64,000 nt of DNA from SZUA-365 sp964635845 (GTDB taxonomy: Bacteria > Bacteroidota > Ignavibacteria > SZUA-365). A program made the position numbers and the translations under genes. Under the pieces are notes generated by a model. That model did no database searches and was not told where the DNA came from. It saw only the letters and a program-made list of their open reading frames with translations. Below, one piece after another: positions 8,117 through 17,197 of the stretch (its first letter is position 1; each line of letters opens with the position of its first letter). The stretch is from contig CAZWNO010000006.1 in the NCBI GenBank assembly GCA_964635845.1, forward strand, positions 1-64,000. Direction: 5' to 3'.

Positions 8117-9610
8117 TCACGCCTTCCGGAACACTTTCTCCGTGCTCGACACGACCATCGACACCGTCGCATCGCCCGTGATATTCGTGATCGTGCGGCA
8201 CATGTCGAGAATGCGGTCGACACCGAGAATGAGCGCGATACCGGCCTCGGGCACGCCGACGGAGCGCAAGACGACGATGAGCATGATGATGCCGACGCCA
8301 GGAACCGGCGCTGTGCCGATCGATGCGAGCGTGGCGGTGAGCACGACGGTCAGCTGCTGCGCGAGTGTCAGATCCATGCCGTAGACCTGCGCGATGAACA
8401 CGGCAGCCACGCCCTGGTACAGCGCCGTGCCATCCATGTTGATCGTCGCACCGAGCGGGAGGACGAAACTCGTGATGGATTTCGGCGCGCCGATATTCGC
8501 GCAGCATTCCATGTTCACCGGCAGCGTGGCGGCGGAACTGCTGGTGGTGAAGGCGACGAGCTGCGCGGGACGTATCTCGCGCAGAAAATCGCGCAACGGC
8601 ACATCGCGCGCGAATGTCTTGAGGATGACCGGATAGACGACGAAGGTCTGGATGACGAGTCCCGCCAGCACGGCAAGGATGTACCAGATCAGCGTCTGCA
8701 GGATGCCGAAGCCGAATTCGCTGATCGTCGCCGCGATGAGGGCGAACACGGCGTAGGGCGCGATGATCATCACGAAATCCACCATTTTGATCATCGCGTC
8801 GCTCATCGCGTCGAAGAATCCGATGACATGCCCCGCCTTCTCCCGGTCAATGAACAGCAGGGTGAGCCCGAACAGCATCGAGAAAAAGATGATCTGCAGC
8901 ATCTCCGCATCGGCCAGGGCCCGGACGATGTTCTTCGGAACCAGGTTCACGAAATAGTCGACCATGTCCACGGAAATGTTCTGTTCGATCCTGGCGGCGG
9001 CATCTTCCTCGTAGGCCGCGAGCAGCCGATCGCGCGCGGCGGTGTCCATGCGCGTGCCCGGCTGGAGCGCATTCCCCAGTGCCAGGCCGATGCTGATAGC
9101 GAGGGAGGTGGTAACCAGGTATATGGCGATGGTCTTCCCGCCGATGCGTGCCATGCGGGAAACGTCGTGCAGGCTGGTGACGCCGACGAGCAGCGATGCG
9201 AAAACGAGCGGGATGGAGATCATCATCAGCAGGCGGATGAAGATATCCCCCAACGGCCGGAGGAGCGTCGCGATGGTCTGTTCGGTCTCCATCGAGCGCA
9301 CGTCGTCGAAACGGCGTTCTCCCGAAGCAGTGACGGCGACCACTGTGACGGGAGCCGCGGCTTCCTTCTTCAGCCGGCGGTACATGTGGATGATTTCGAC
9401 CTGGTCACTGGCACCGAAGCGAAGCTCGCGCTCGCCGCTGCGCAGGGTCATGCCCTGCCAGTCCCGTATCTCGATCTCCCGGGCGTTCCGGCCGTCGCCG
9501 GTCCTGAGCAGCAGGAGGTGATGGTCCACACCGAAAGCAAGTCCGAACAGCGCGCCTAGCAGCAGTCCGAACAGTATCTGGATATGCAGAGCCGGTTTTC
9601 GGAATTTCAT
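8117..9610 (-). CDS. Dicarboxylate/amino acid:cation symporter (DAACS family)
   Basis: A 497-residue sodium- or proton-coupled symporter of the GltP/DctA type. Family signatures are visible: the serine-rich re-entrant loop TTSSSAATLPVN, the GATINMDGTALYQG segment, and the substrate-binding end DRILDMCRTITNITGD. An extra polar segment of about 80 residues sits between the first two transmembrane helices (after FGLAFGVDHH), longer than in GltP and probably periplasmic. The ATG at 9610 (MKFRKPALHIQ) is the natural start. Whether it carries glutamate, aspartate or C4-dicarboxylates cannot be read from the sequence. Confidence 0.93.
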   Translation of the reverse strand: MKFRKPALHIQILFGLLLGALFGLAFGVDHHLLLLRTGDGRNAREIEIRDWQGMTLRSGERELRFGASDQVEIIHMYRRLKKEAAAPVTVVAVTASGERRFDDVRSMETEQTIATLLRPLGDIFIRLLMMISIPLVFASLLVGVTSLHDVSRMARIGGKTIAIYLVTTSLAISIGLALGNALQPGTRMDTAARDRLLAAYEEDAAARIEQNISVDMVDYFVNLVPKNIVRALADAEMLQIIFFSMLFGLTLLFIDREKAGHVIGFFDAMSDAMIKMVDFVMIIAPYAVFALIAATISEFGFGILQTLIWYILAVLAGLVIQTFVVYPVILKTFARDVPLRDFLREIRPAQLVAFTTSSSAATLPVNMECCANIGAPKSITSFVLPLGATINMDGTALYQGVAAVFIAQVYGMDLTLAQQLTVVLTATLASIGTAPVPGVGIIMLIVVLRSVGVPEAGIALILGVDRILDMCRTITNITGDATVSMVVSSTEKVFRKA

Positions 9611-9674
9611 GGCAACTTCCGGAAGGGAAAGCGGGCCTCGGGTGACGAAGATGCAAGGTAATGAACGGAGACGT

Positions 9675-10742
9675 TCAAATCCGAATCGCTTCGCGGCGCG
9701 CACCCCAGCTGCCGGGCTGTGCGGCGAAACATCCCGCGCACGCCGTGCCGCAGGCTGCGCACTGTCCGGCGTCGTCGAGTCCCCATCCGGTGAGCGTGTA
9801 ACCGTCACGCCCGATCAGCAGCGCGCCGCACGCATGGCAGCGCGTGCTCTGTCCCTCCGTGTCCCGGACGTTCCCCGTGTACACGTAACGCAATCCGTTC
9901 CCGGTTGCGATCCGTCGCGCATGCCGCAGCGTGGCGGTGGAGGTCGGCGGCAGGTCGGTCATGCGGTAGTCGGGATGGAAGGCGGTGAAATGGAGGGGAA
10001 TGTCGACGCCGAGTTCTTCAGCGATCCACCGCGTCATGGCGTCGAGTTCCGCATCGGAGTCGTTTTCTCCCGGAATCAGCAGGGTGGTGATCTCCAGCCA
10101 GACATCCGTCCCGCGCGCGATGTAACGGAGCGTGTCCTTCACCGCATCGAGGCGTGCCGAGCACAGACGCCTGTAAAAATCTTCCGTGAAAGCCTTCAGA
10201 TCCACGTTCACCGCATGCATGTAGCGGTAGAATTCCTCGCGCGGAGCGGGGGAAACATAACCGGCCGTGACGGCGACGGAGAGGATGTCCCGCTCGGCGC
10301 AGGCCTGAGCCACATCGATGGCGTATTCATGGAAGATGACGGGATCGTTGTAGGTGTAGGCGACACTTCGGCAGCCGTGCCGCGCGGCCGCTTCCGCGAT
10401 GGCCTCGGGCGTGGCGATGTCGGCGAGACGATCCATCTGCCGCGACTTGCTGATGTCCCAGTTCTGGCAGAAGCGGCAGGTGAGATTGCAGCCCGCGGTG
10501 CCGAAGGACAGCACTGCGCTGCCGGGATAGAAATGCGCCAGCGGTTTTTTTTCGATGGGATCGATGCAGAAGCCGCTCGAGCGTCCCCAGGTTGTGAGCA
10601 TCACCTGTCCGCCCAGATTCTGACGCACGAAGCAGAGCCCCCGCTGGCCCTCGCCCATTCCGCAGGCACGGGGACAGAGGTCGCACTGCACGCGCCCGTC
10701 GTCGAGCGCATGCCAGTAGCGGGTGGGAACTGTGTCGTTCAT
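9675..10742 (-). CDS. amrS: AmmeMemoRadiSam-type radical SAM enzyme (AmrS-like)
   Basis: A 355-residue radical SAM protein. An N-terminal Cys-rich segment (CDLCPRACGMGEGQRGLC) precedes the cluster motif GCNLTCRFCQ, with CX3CX2C ligands. Further CxxC pairs lie in the C-terminus (CHACG, CAACGTACAGC) and probably bind zinc or iron. This layout is typical of the AmrS/PflA-like activating-enzyme group. The usual partner AmrA/AmrB (Memo) proteins are not in the window. The ATG at 10742 precedes the family-like start TRYWHALDDGRVQC. The substrate is unknown. Confidence 0.88.
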   Translation of the reverse strand: MNDTVPTRYWHALDDGRVQCDLCPRACGMGEGQRGLCFVRQNLGGQVMLTTWGRSSGFCIDPIEKKPLAHFYPGSAVLSFGTAGCNLTCRFCQNWDISKSRQMDRLADIATPEAIAEAAARHGCRSVAYTYNDPVIFHEYAIDVAQACAERDILSVAVTAGYVSPAPREEFYRYMHAVNVDLKAFTEDFYRRLCSARLDAVKDTLRYIARGTDVWLEITTLLIPGENDSDAELDAMTRWIAEELGVDIPLHFTAFHPDYRMTDLPPTSTATLRHARRIATGNGLRYVYTGNVRDTEGQSTRCHACGALLIGRDGYTLTGWGLDDAGQCAACGTACAGCFAAQPGSWGARREAIRI

Positions 10743-10875
10743 GAGGCCATGCCTCCTTTCGATCGAAGGGGACGTGCCGCTCATACGATGCCAGGCACGG
10801 CGGACATCGCATACAGCGCGATGCCGGTCCGGCTGCCGTTCAGCTCTTCACGTGATCTGTCGTATGCCGGTCGTC

Positions 10876-11708
10876 CTATTTGTATGTCGCGATGCGCGCC
10901 AGTTTCATATTGCCGTCGGCGGAGAGGTCCGCGCCGCCGTGCGATCCCGCGCCGACGAGCGTACCGCTCATGACCAGCGACAACGGCCAGAGATTCTCCA
11001 CGCCGGCCTCGGCCGTACCTTCATCGCGATTTCCATTTCCAATAGACCCCGAGCGCCTCCAAGCACCACATCCAGGTCGAACAGCGCGGTCTGCATGCCC
11101 TGGGATTCGCGCAATCCCTTGAGCGTGAGGCTCGCGCTGCGGACCTTCAAGCCGCCGTCCGACATCTGGGCGCCGAACGCGGCGAGTTCGTCGTCCTTCA
11201 GAGTCAGTGTGTCGCCCACCGTCATCGTACGTCCGTCGAGGATCCCGCCGAACTGTCCTTCATTGTCCCTGCTGAATACCTCGAGCAGCTCAGTGCGCTC
11301 TTCCTTCGGCACTTCCGCTCCGTTCTCCGTCGTGACACCCACGCTGTCATCGAGGAATTCGAGGATATAGGTCTTGCCCGTCAGCGGCGAGGTCTTCGCC
11401 GTCACGGATTGCATCGGCTGCATCGAACGCTCCACAACTTCGGCGATCTGGATTTTCTTTTTCGTAACCCGCTTATCGTTCACGGCCAGAATGCTTTCCG
11501 TGTAGGACTTCCTCTCCGACTGCGTCATGTCGAAGCTCTGGTCCATGCCCTCCGCATTCACGCTGATCAGGGTTACAACCTCCATGCTGTCGATCATCGT
11601 ACGCTGAAGCCCGACGAGCGGGAGTGTTCTGGCAAACGTGACCTGCTGGGCGGACGATACCGCGGTCAGGCACAGCAGGACGGCGAGTGTCAGGATCAGG
11701 CGCTTCAT
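10876..11708 (-). pseudogene. Exported protein of unknown function, one-base frameshift near its 3' end
   Basis: The 5' frame (11708 down to about 11018) encodes a signal peptide (MKRLILTLAVLLCLTAVSSA) and an extracytoplasmic domain. It then runs into an unnatural Arg/Trp-rich tail ending at 10968. Reading one base over from about 11018 continues in a credible protein: GTAEAGVENLWPLSLVMSGT, then a Gly/Ala-rich stretch ending KLARIATYK at a TAG at 10876-10878. Restoring a single G at the GG near 11018-11019 would give one protein of about 277 residues. Whether this is a real mutation or a sequence error cannot be decided here. No domain was recognised; the repeated measured strands fit a beta-rich periplasmic or outer-membrane-associated protein. 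Confidence 0.75.
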
Positions 11709-11896
11709 GCAACCTCCGTGGGAATGAAATGACGTTTCAGATAATCATTAAAACATAGCGAATCCCTTCCAGCTTCTCAACACATCAAAAATGGACCGGA
11801 CAAGACTGGACAAACACAGCGGCTGGAACTATATTTCCGCCATACCGAAAAGGGGGCCACATGTTTGCCCGATACACGATGAAAAGGAGTATCGCC

Positions 11897-13411
11897 ATGA
11901 AGCTTGTAACGATGCATAGTGTCGCGGTTTTCCTGTCCTGCCTCTGCCTCGCCGCACCGGCTGCCGGACAGGGCTGGTCGCAAGCCCTTCCCACAGGGAC
12001 TACACAGGGACTGAACGGAATCTTCTCCGTCTCGTCATCGCTGACCATCGCCGTCGGAAATGGCGGCACCATCGTCGGTACGACGAACGGAGGCAATACA
12101 TGGAATACCGGCAACAGCGGCACGACGAAGAATCTGCACAAGGTCTTCGTCAGCGGGCTCACACTCCCGGTCATAACCGTCATAGGTGACGATGGCACCA
12201 TTCTGCGCTCCACCAATGGCGGCGTGACCTGGCTGCCCTGGTATTCCGGCGTCACGGTCGATCTGCTGGATCTGTTCGTGCACGATCCGCTCAACGGCAA
12301 CCATCTCACAATCGTCGGGGAGAGCGGCGCGATCCTGTACTCGAGCGACGGCGGATCGAGCTGGAATCCCCGTGCCGCGCCGACATCGAAAACGCTGAAC
12401 GGCGTCTTTTTCAAATCGCTTCTCGAGGGCTATGCGGTCGGCGACGACGCAACCATCCTCGCAACGACGAACGGCGGCGCCAGCTGGCAGCCGGTCAGTG
12501 TCCTGTCGGCGGCGAAACTGAACCACGTGTTCTTCACGGCACCGAGCACCGGCTGGATCGCAGGCAACGGCGGGCTGATATTGAAGTCCACCGACGGCGG
12601 CGCGACCTGGAATCCCGTTGCCCATCCGACGAGCGAGAATCTTCGCCGGATCATGTTCACCGACAGTCTCACCGGCACCGTCGTCGGTGACAACGGCGTC
12701 ATCCTTCGCACGGTCGACGGCGGAGCCACGTGGCATCAGCAGGTCACCGGTACCGTATTCGACCTGTCCTCCGTGTTCTTCATCGACGCCAATTACGGGA
12801 TGGTCTCCGGAGAGCGCGGCCTCGTCATCGCCACGGTAAACGGCGGCTGGCCGGTGGAGCTGCGCGCCTTCACCGCGACGGAAACAGCTGACGGCAGCGT
12901 GGACTTGCGCTGGGAAACGGAGACGGAGACGCAGAATTTCGGCTTCGATATCGAACGTGACGCCGGCCGGGGATGGGAGACGATCGGATTCGTTCATGGC
13001 CACGGCGACAGCCGCATGATCCATCGGTACGCCTATACGGACCATCCGGCACAGGATGCGGTCGCTCTGCGGTACCGGCTGCGGCAGAGGGATTACGACG
13101 GAGGATGGGAATATTCTCCGGTCGTTGCAGTGCAGCGGAACGTCTCGACGCTTTACGTTTCGCTCGACGCCTGGCCGAATCCGTTCAATCCGTCGACGAA
13201 TCTGCAGCTGACGCTGCCCCGCGCCGCTTCGGTGCGCCTGCGCATATACGACATCACGGGGAACCTGCACGCCACCATTTTCGAAGGCACACTGCCGGCT
13301 GGCGTGCACATCCTGCCCTGGAGCGCCGGCGAGGCCGGCAGCGGAAGGTATCTCGCCGTGCTCGAGGCGGACGGCATACGAAGAGTAATCAATCTTCTTT
13401 ACATGAAATAA
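11897..13411 (+). CDS. Secreted Ycf48/BNR-like beta-propeller protein with T9SS sorting domain
   Basis: A 504-residue exported protein. A signal peptide is followed by about seven repeats of the type GxxGTILxTxNGGxTW, diagnostic of Ycf48-like/BNR beta-propellers. Next comes a fibronectin-like region (VELRAFTATE, with the ETQNFGFDIER segment common in T9SS cargo). The C-terminal T9SS domain starts at WPNPFNPST. The start at 11897 is supported by an AAGGAG ribosome-binding site 7-8 bp upstream. The protein is predicted to be surface-attached or released. Its ligand is unknown. Confidence 0.88.
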   Translation: MKLVTMHSVAVFLSCLCLAAPAAGQGWSQALPTGTTQGLNGIFSVSSSLTIAVGNGGTIVGTTNGGNTWNTGNSGTTKNLHKVFVSGLTLPVITVIGDDGTILRSTNGGVTWLPWYSGVTVDLLDLFVHDPLNGNHLTIVGESGAILYSSDGGSSWNPRAAPTSKTLNGVFFKSLLEGYAVGDDATILATTNGGASWQPVSVLSAAKLNHVFFTAPSTGWIAGNGGLILKSTDGGATWNPVAHPTSENLRRIMFTDSLTGTVVGDNGVILRTVDGGATWHQQVTGTVFDLSSVFFIDANYGMVSGERGLVIATVNGGWPVELRAFTATETADGSVDLRWETETETQNFGFDIERDAGRGWETIGFVHGHGDSRMIHRYAYTDHPAQDAVALRYRLRQRDYDGGWEYSPVVAVQRNVSTLYVSLDAWPNPFNPSTNLQLTLPRAASVRLRIYDITGNLHATIFEGTLPAGVHILPWSAGEAGSGRYLAVLEADGIRRVINLLYMK

Positions 13412-13424
13412 CGCGGACGACGTC

Positions 13425-13748
13425 ATGCAGAATCCAGAGCCGGGCGAGCCGCCGGCAACGGCGCGGCTGCAGATCACCTATCTGATGCAGGCGCTCGTGG
13501 CCATCGTCGTCACGGGATTGACAATCCTGCTGCTTTCCCGGCTGCTGCCCTTCAGTATCGGCGGCCGCTATTTCCAGAGTTCGGAAATTTACTTCCTCGC
13601 CGTGATCGCCAACCTGGTATTCTTCCATACGCTTGCCGGAAACATCACGCAGGAGACGCGGCTGCGCGTCGCGCTCGGCACCGCGATCACATCGCTCATT
13701 TCCTCGGCGCTGATGTACGGCGTGTATTATCTTTACGCCGTTGCGTGA
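13425..13748 (+). CDS. Small membrane protein, three helices
   Basis: A 107-residue protein with a short polar N-terminus and three predicted membrane segments (about residues 19-43, 54-70 and 83-105). It follows the propeller gene by 13 bp, so the two may be cotranscribed. No family was recognised. Confidence 0.65.
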   Translation: MQNPEPGEPPATARLQITYLMQALVAIVVTGLTILLLSRLLPFSIGGRYFQSSEIYFLAVIANLVFFHTLAGNITQETRLRVALGTAITSLISSALMYGVYYLYAVA

Positions 13749-13832
13749 CCTCGCGGCGCCGGATGCCGCGCATCCGCTGGCGGGGCATTCTCCGTAATCG
13801 CTTTCCACTCACTGAAGCAGAGGATTTACCGC

Positions 13833-14153
13833 ATGATCATCACCACGACACACTCCGTGGAGGGAAAAACCATTCACGAGTACAAGGGCATTGTCACGGG
13901 CGAGGCCATACTCGGCGCGAACATTTTCAAGGATATGTTCGCAGGCATCCGGGACATCGTCGGCGGACGGTCGGCAACGTACGAGAAAGAGCTGCGCGAT
14001 GCGAAGGACATCGCATTGCGGGAGATGGAGGAGCGTGCGGTATCCCTCGGCGCGAACGCCATCGTCGGCGTGGATCTCGATTACGAGAATCTCGGCTCCT
14101 CCGGTGGAATGCTGATGGTCACCGCCAGCGGCACTGCCGTCACGCTGCGCTGA
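13833..14153 (+). CDS. YbjQ/UPF0145 family protein
   Basis: A 106-residue protein with the YbjQ fold signature: ITTTHSVEGKTIHEYKGIVTG at the start, then ANIFKDMFAGIRDIVGGRS and AVSLGANAIVGVDLDYE. Members are homo-oligomeric proteins sometimes labelled heavy-metal-binding; their function is not well established. The length is normal. Its final codons and stop are part of a 17-bp tandem duplication. Confidence 0.9.
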   Translation: MIITTTHSVEGKTIHEYKGIVTGEAILGANIFKDMFAGIRDIVGGRSATYEKELRDAKDIALREMEERAVSLGANAIVGVDLDYENLGSSGGMLMVTASGTAVTLR

Positions 14154-14184
14154 CGCACACGCTGCGCTGATGCACACGCTGCGC
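14142..14184. repeat. 17-bp tandem duplication spanning a stop codon
   Basis: The unit ACGCTGCGCTGACGCAC (14142-14158) is repeated with one change at 14159-14175, and 9 bp of a third copy follow. The first copy contains the last codons and TGA stop of the YbjQ gene, so each later copy carries a duplicate of the stop codon. Confidence 0.9.
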
Positions 14185-14205
14185 AGGTGCGTTGCGTTTC
14201 CTGTC

Positions 14206-15024
14206 CTACTGGTACTGTGCGCGGAGGAGGGCGGCAACGGATTCGTCGATGCTGTCCATGCGCCGGAGTTCCTCGAAGCGGGCAACCAGCTCGGATGGCC
14301 GGGCCCGTTTTTTCTCCCCGTCGCGGATATCGAAGACGATCTGCCCGCGGTGCATCATGATCAGCCGCTGGCCGAATTGCACCGCATGTTCCATCGAGTG
14401 CGTGACCATGAGGACGGTCAGACCGCGCTCTGCCACGATGCGGCCGGTGAGATTGAGGACGAGGTCGGCGCTGCGGGGATCCAGCGCGGCCGTGTGCTCG
14501 TCGAGCAGCAGCAGTTTGGGTTTGCGCCAGGTGGCCATGAGCATCGTCAACGCCTGGCGCTGTCCGCCGGAGAGGCTCGAGATGGACTGGTTGAGGCGGT
14601 TTTCGACGCCGATGCCGAGTCCGGCGACACGCTCGTGGATCTCCTGCCGCAGCGTGCGTGAAACCGCGATCCCAAGGTCGAAGCCGCTGCCGCGGCACGA
14701 CGCCAGCGCGAGATTCTCCATTACCGTCATGTCGGGTATCGTTCCCTGGAAGGGATTCTGAAACACACGGCCGATCACTCCCGCGCGGCGATGTTCCGGG
14801 AGAGTATGCAACTCCTTCCCGCCGAGACTGATCATCCCGCAGTCGGGAGTTTCGGAACCCGCGACGACATTGAGCAGAGTGGATTTTCCTGACCCGTTCG
14901 AACCGACGATGATGACGAAGGACCCGCGTTCGCAGCGGAGGGAAACATCATTGAGTGCGACGACGGTTTCTCCGCCGCCGCTTTCATATGTTTTCGTTAT
15001 GTGGTGAATATCGAGCATGCTCAT
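14206..15024 (-). CDS. ABC transporter ATP-binding protein
   Basis: A 272-residue ATPase with Walker A GSNGSGKST, signature motif LSGGQRQAL, Walker B KLLLLDEH and an H-loop His in VTHSMEHA. ATG at 15024 overlaps the permease stop by four bases (ATGA), so it is translationally coupled. Together with the permease and the solute-binding lipoprotein it matches the small ABC importer type represented by COG1101/COG4120/COG2984 (TrpXYZ-like). The substrate is unknown. It is the last gene of the six-gene minus-strand operon. Confidence 0.92.
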   Translation of the reverse strand: MSMLDIHHITKTYESGGGETVVALNDVSLRCERGSFVIIVGSNGSGKSTLLNVVAGSETPDCGMISLGGKELHTLPEHRRAGVIGRVFQNPFQGTIPDMTVMENLALASCRGSGFDLGIAVSRTLRQEIHERVAGLGIGVENRLNQSISSLSGGQRQALTMLMATWRKPKLLLLDEHTAALDPRSADLVLNLTGRIVAERGLTVLMVTHSMEHAVQFGQRLIMMHRGQIVFDIRDGEKKRARPSELVARFEELRRMDSIDESVAALLRAQYQ

Positions 15025-15965
15025 TCCGTCCCCGGGGCTATCGCCCGCGAATGGCGCAGGCGCCGGAGCGCCCGCGGCAGCACGAAGGCCGCGATGACGA
15101 ACAGCACCGTAAACAGCTTCACGTCGTCGCTCGTCGAATCCACGGATACGAGGAGAGCGATCAGCAGCCGGTAAATCAGCGCGCCGATCATGGCCCCGAT
15201 GAACCGCATGACGAAACCGCACCGGCTGAAAAACGCGTCCCCGATCATGACGCATGCAAGTCCGCTGACGATCATCCCGACCCCGACCTTCTGGTCGGCG
15301 CTGCTGAGTTCCTGCACGAACAGCGCGCCGGAGAGCGCGGCCAGTCCGTTCGAGATCGCGAGTGCCGCGACCAGCAGTAACGGAACATTCGCGCCCAGTG
15401 CGCGGACGGCCTTCTCGTTGCTCCCCGCCCCCCGGAGGGCCAGCCCGAGCCGTGTTCGCCAGAACAGCAGAAGCAGACCGCACAGCAGAATGGAGGCCGT
15501 GCCGTAAAAAAGCAATGACATCACGCGTGTGGGCAGGAATTTCATTCCGACCAGGTCCATCGCGTCCGTGCTCCCGTAGAGCGCAACGGCGCTTTTTTCA
15601 GCATAGCTGAGGAGCGTAATCTCGGTATTGAAGTTGTAGGAGCTGGATCCGAGCACGAAGGAATTCACGCTGTAGAGCGCGGTCATCACCAGGATGCCGG
15701 CGAGGATGCGCTGGATCCCGAATCGCGTGATGAGAAATCCCGTGCACGCGCCGGCCGCCGCGCCGGCGACTATCGCCAGCAGCGTCGCGGTCACGGGATC
15801 CAGGTTCCACATGATGAGCCGCGCGGCGAAAAAACCGCCGAGGGTGAATGTGCCGTCGACGGAGATGTCGACGAAGCGCAGGATGCGGTAGCTGATGTAC
15901 ACTCCCATGGCGAGGGGCGCAAGGATGAAGCCGACCGAAAGCCCGTTGATGAGCATCGTCAGCAT
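15021..15965 (-). CDS. ABC transporter permease (COG4120-like)
   Basis: A 314-residue permease with about eight or nine hydrophobic segments and the conserved LRFVDISVDGTFTLGGFFAA entry. It also contains a cytoplasmic loop FWRTRLGLALRGAGSNEKAVRALG that should contact the ATPase. It belongs to the branched-chain/simple-sugar permease superfamily. It overlaps the upstream STAS-fusion gene by 7 bp and the downstream ATPase gene by 4 bp. Confidence 0.9.
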   Translation of the reverse strand: MLTMLINGLSVGFILAPLAMGVYISYRILRFVDISVDGTFTLGGFFAARLIMWNLDPVTATLLAIVAGAAAGACTGFLITRFGIQRILAGILVMTALYSVNSFVLGSSSYNFNTEITLLSYAEKSAVALYGSTDAMDLVGMKFLPTRVMSLLFYGTASILLCGLLLLFWRTRLGLALRGAGSNEKAVRALGANVPLLLVAALAISNGLAALSGALFVQELSSADQKVGVGMIVSGLACVMIGDAFFSRCGFVMRFIGAMIGALIYRLLIALLVSVDSTSDDVKLFTVLFVIAAFVLPRALRRLRHSRAIAPGTE

Positions 15966-17197
15966 TCCGCGACTCCCGCGCCGCCGGCAGGCGGAAAACC
16001 GGCGTCACCGTGCGCCGCGAGCGGATGGATCCACATCGAGCCGCGGATGAACTCGCATTCCATGCTGCGCATCGGATTGCGGTCGTCGTACATGAGGTGA
16101 AGGACCGCATGCACCGTGCTGAAGTCGAACAGCGTGCGGATGAAACCCTGCGCGTCGATCTGCCCGTCAGGCAGCGGCTTGTGGGAGAAGACCGCGGCGT
16201 GCGCATGTCCGTGACAGCGTGCACCCGGATCCAGCGGACGCAGGCGGGCAGTCGCTTCCTTCGAAAACACCGCACAGACGACGGCGATCACGCGCTCGTG
16301 CGCGGGCTCGGTCGTGAAGGAGAAGTGGTCGCGGACTTCGGGCACACCGAAGGGATTTCTGTCGAGCACCGGCGAGCGCTTGCGCTGGGCACCGATGAGC
16401 GACGCGCTCTCGGCGACGATCAGCGCCGCCGCCGCGGGCGCCTCCGCCTCCTGCAGCGCAAGAAGCGCGAGACTCGAGAGCGGCACGCCGCGATACTGCT
16501 CCGCCGCCTCGAAGTTGAGTTGCCTGCTGAACGTCGCGTCGACGGCGAGCCCGGAGTACACCGAAATGACCGGCACGAATACGCCGTCCTCGATCATGTA
16601 GTCCGGATGGCTGCGCTCGTCTGTCGGAACGCAGACGGTGATTCCCGCGGCCGCGAGATATTCGCCGAAGTACTGCGCGGTGTCGCTGCCGGCGTCGCCG
16701 AAGGCTCCGATGCCGAAGCCCATGCGCGCGGCCGGATACCGGACCTGCGGGTATGATATTTCGCCGCCGGCCTCCGCCGCGGAGTAGTATTCTACCGCGC
16801 CCGCTTCGACCTGCTGGATCGGCACGACGGTGTACATACCGGTATGATCCATCATCGGCGTGGCGGGGATGGCCGCCGCCGCCGCTCCACCGCCCATCGC
16901 CGCGGCGAGTAGATGCGTGAGGCCGGAGAGGTCGAAGATGCTGCGCACTTTTTCGGAGGGATTGACGAAGCGCAGCGTCCCCTTGATCGCCTTCAGCTGC
17001 TTGAGGTAGATGAGCAGCACGCGCAATCCGGCCGAGCTGATGAAACTCACGCCGGACAGGTCGAGCGAAATTTCACGCGCACCCTCGTTCAGGCAGGACT
17101 CCAATTCCCTGCTGAGAGCGTCCGACCAGTAGGCGTCCATCTTTCCGGAGACGAAGACGGCGATAGCCCGTCCCGTACCGTTGCGCCGGATTTCCAT
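15959..17197 (-). CDS. STAS-domain protein with unknown C-terminal domain
   Basis: A 412-residue protein. Residues 1-100 form a STAS domain of the anti-sigma-factor-antagonist type, with the conserved segment LDLSGVSFISSAGLRVLL; the first Ser of the SSAG motif is the usual phosphorylation site. An Ala/Gly linker (about 98-112) leads to roughly 290 residues with no domain I recognise, including FGIGAFGDAG, HGHAHAAVFSHKPLP and an ending rich in His and Trp. The gene starts immediately after the solute-binding protein stop (TGAATG) and overlaps the permease gene. A STAS fusion between transporter genes suggests that uptake is coupled to partner-switching signalling, in line with the phosphatase gene upstream. 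Confidence 0.8.
   Translation of the reverse strand: MEIRRNGTGRAIAVFVSGKMDAYWSDALSRELESCLNEGAREISLDLSGVSFISSAGLRVLLIYLKQLKAIKGTLRFVNPSEKVRSIFDLSGLTHLLAAAMGGGAAAAAIPATPMMDHTGMYTVVPIQQVEAGAVEYYSAAEAGGEISYPQVRYPAARMGFGIGAFGDAGSDTAQYFGEYLAAAGITVCVPTDERSHPDYMIEDGVFVPVISVYSGLAVDATFSRQLNFEAAEQYRGVPLSSLALLALQEAEAPAAAALIVAESASLIGAQRKRSPVLDRNPFGVPEVRDHFSFTTEPAHERVIAVVCAVFSKEATARLRPLDPGARCHGHAHAAVFSHKPLPDGQIDAQGFIRTLFDFSTVHAVLHLMYDDRNPMRSMECEFIRGSMWIHPLAAHGDAGFPPAGGAGVAEC

Noticed and set aside
8042..9559. Long plus-strand open frame opposite the symporter
   Set aside because: A shadow of the symporter gene with low-complexity His/Asp/Arg-rich composition.
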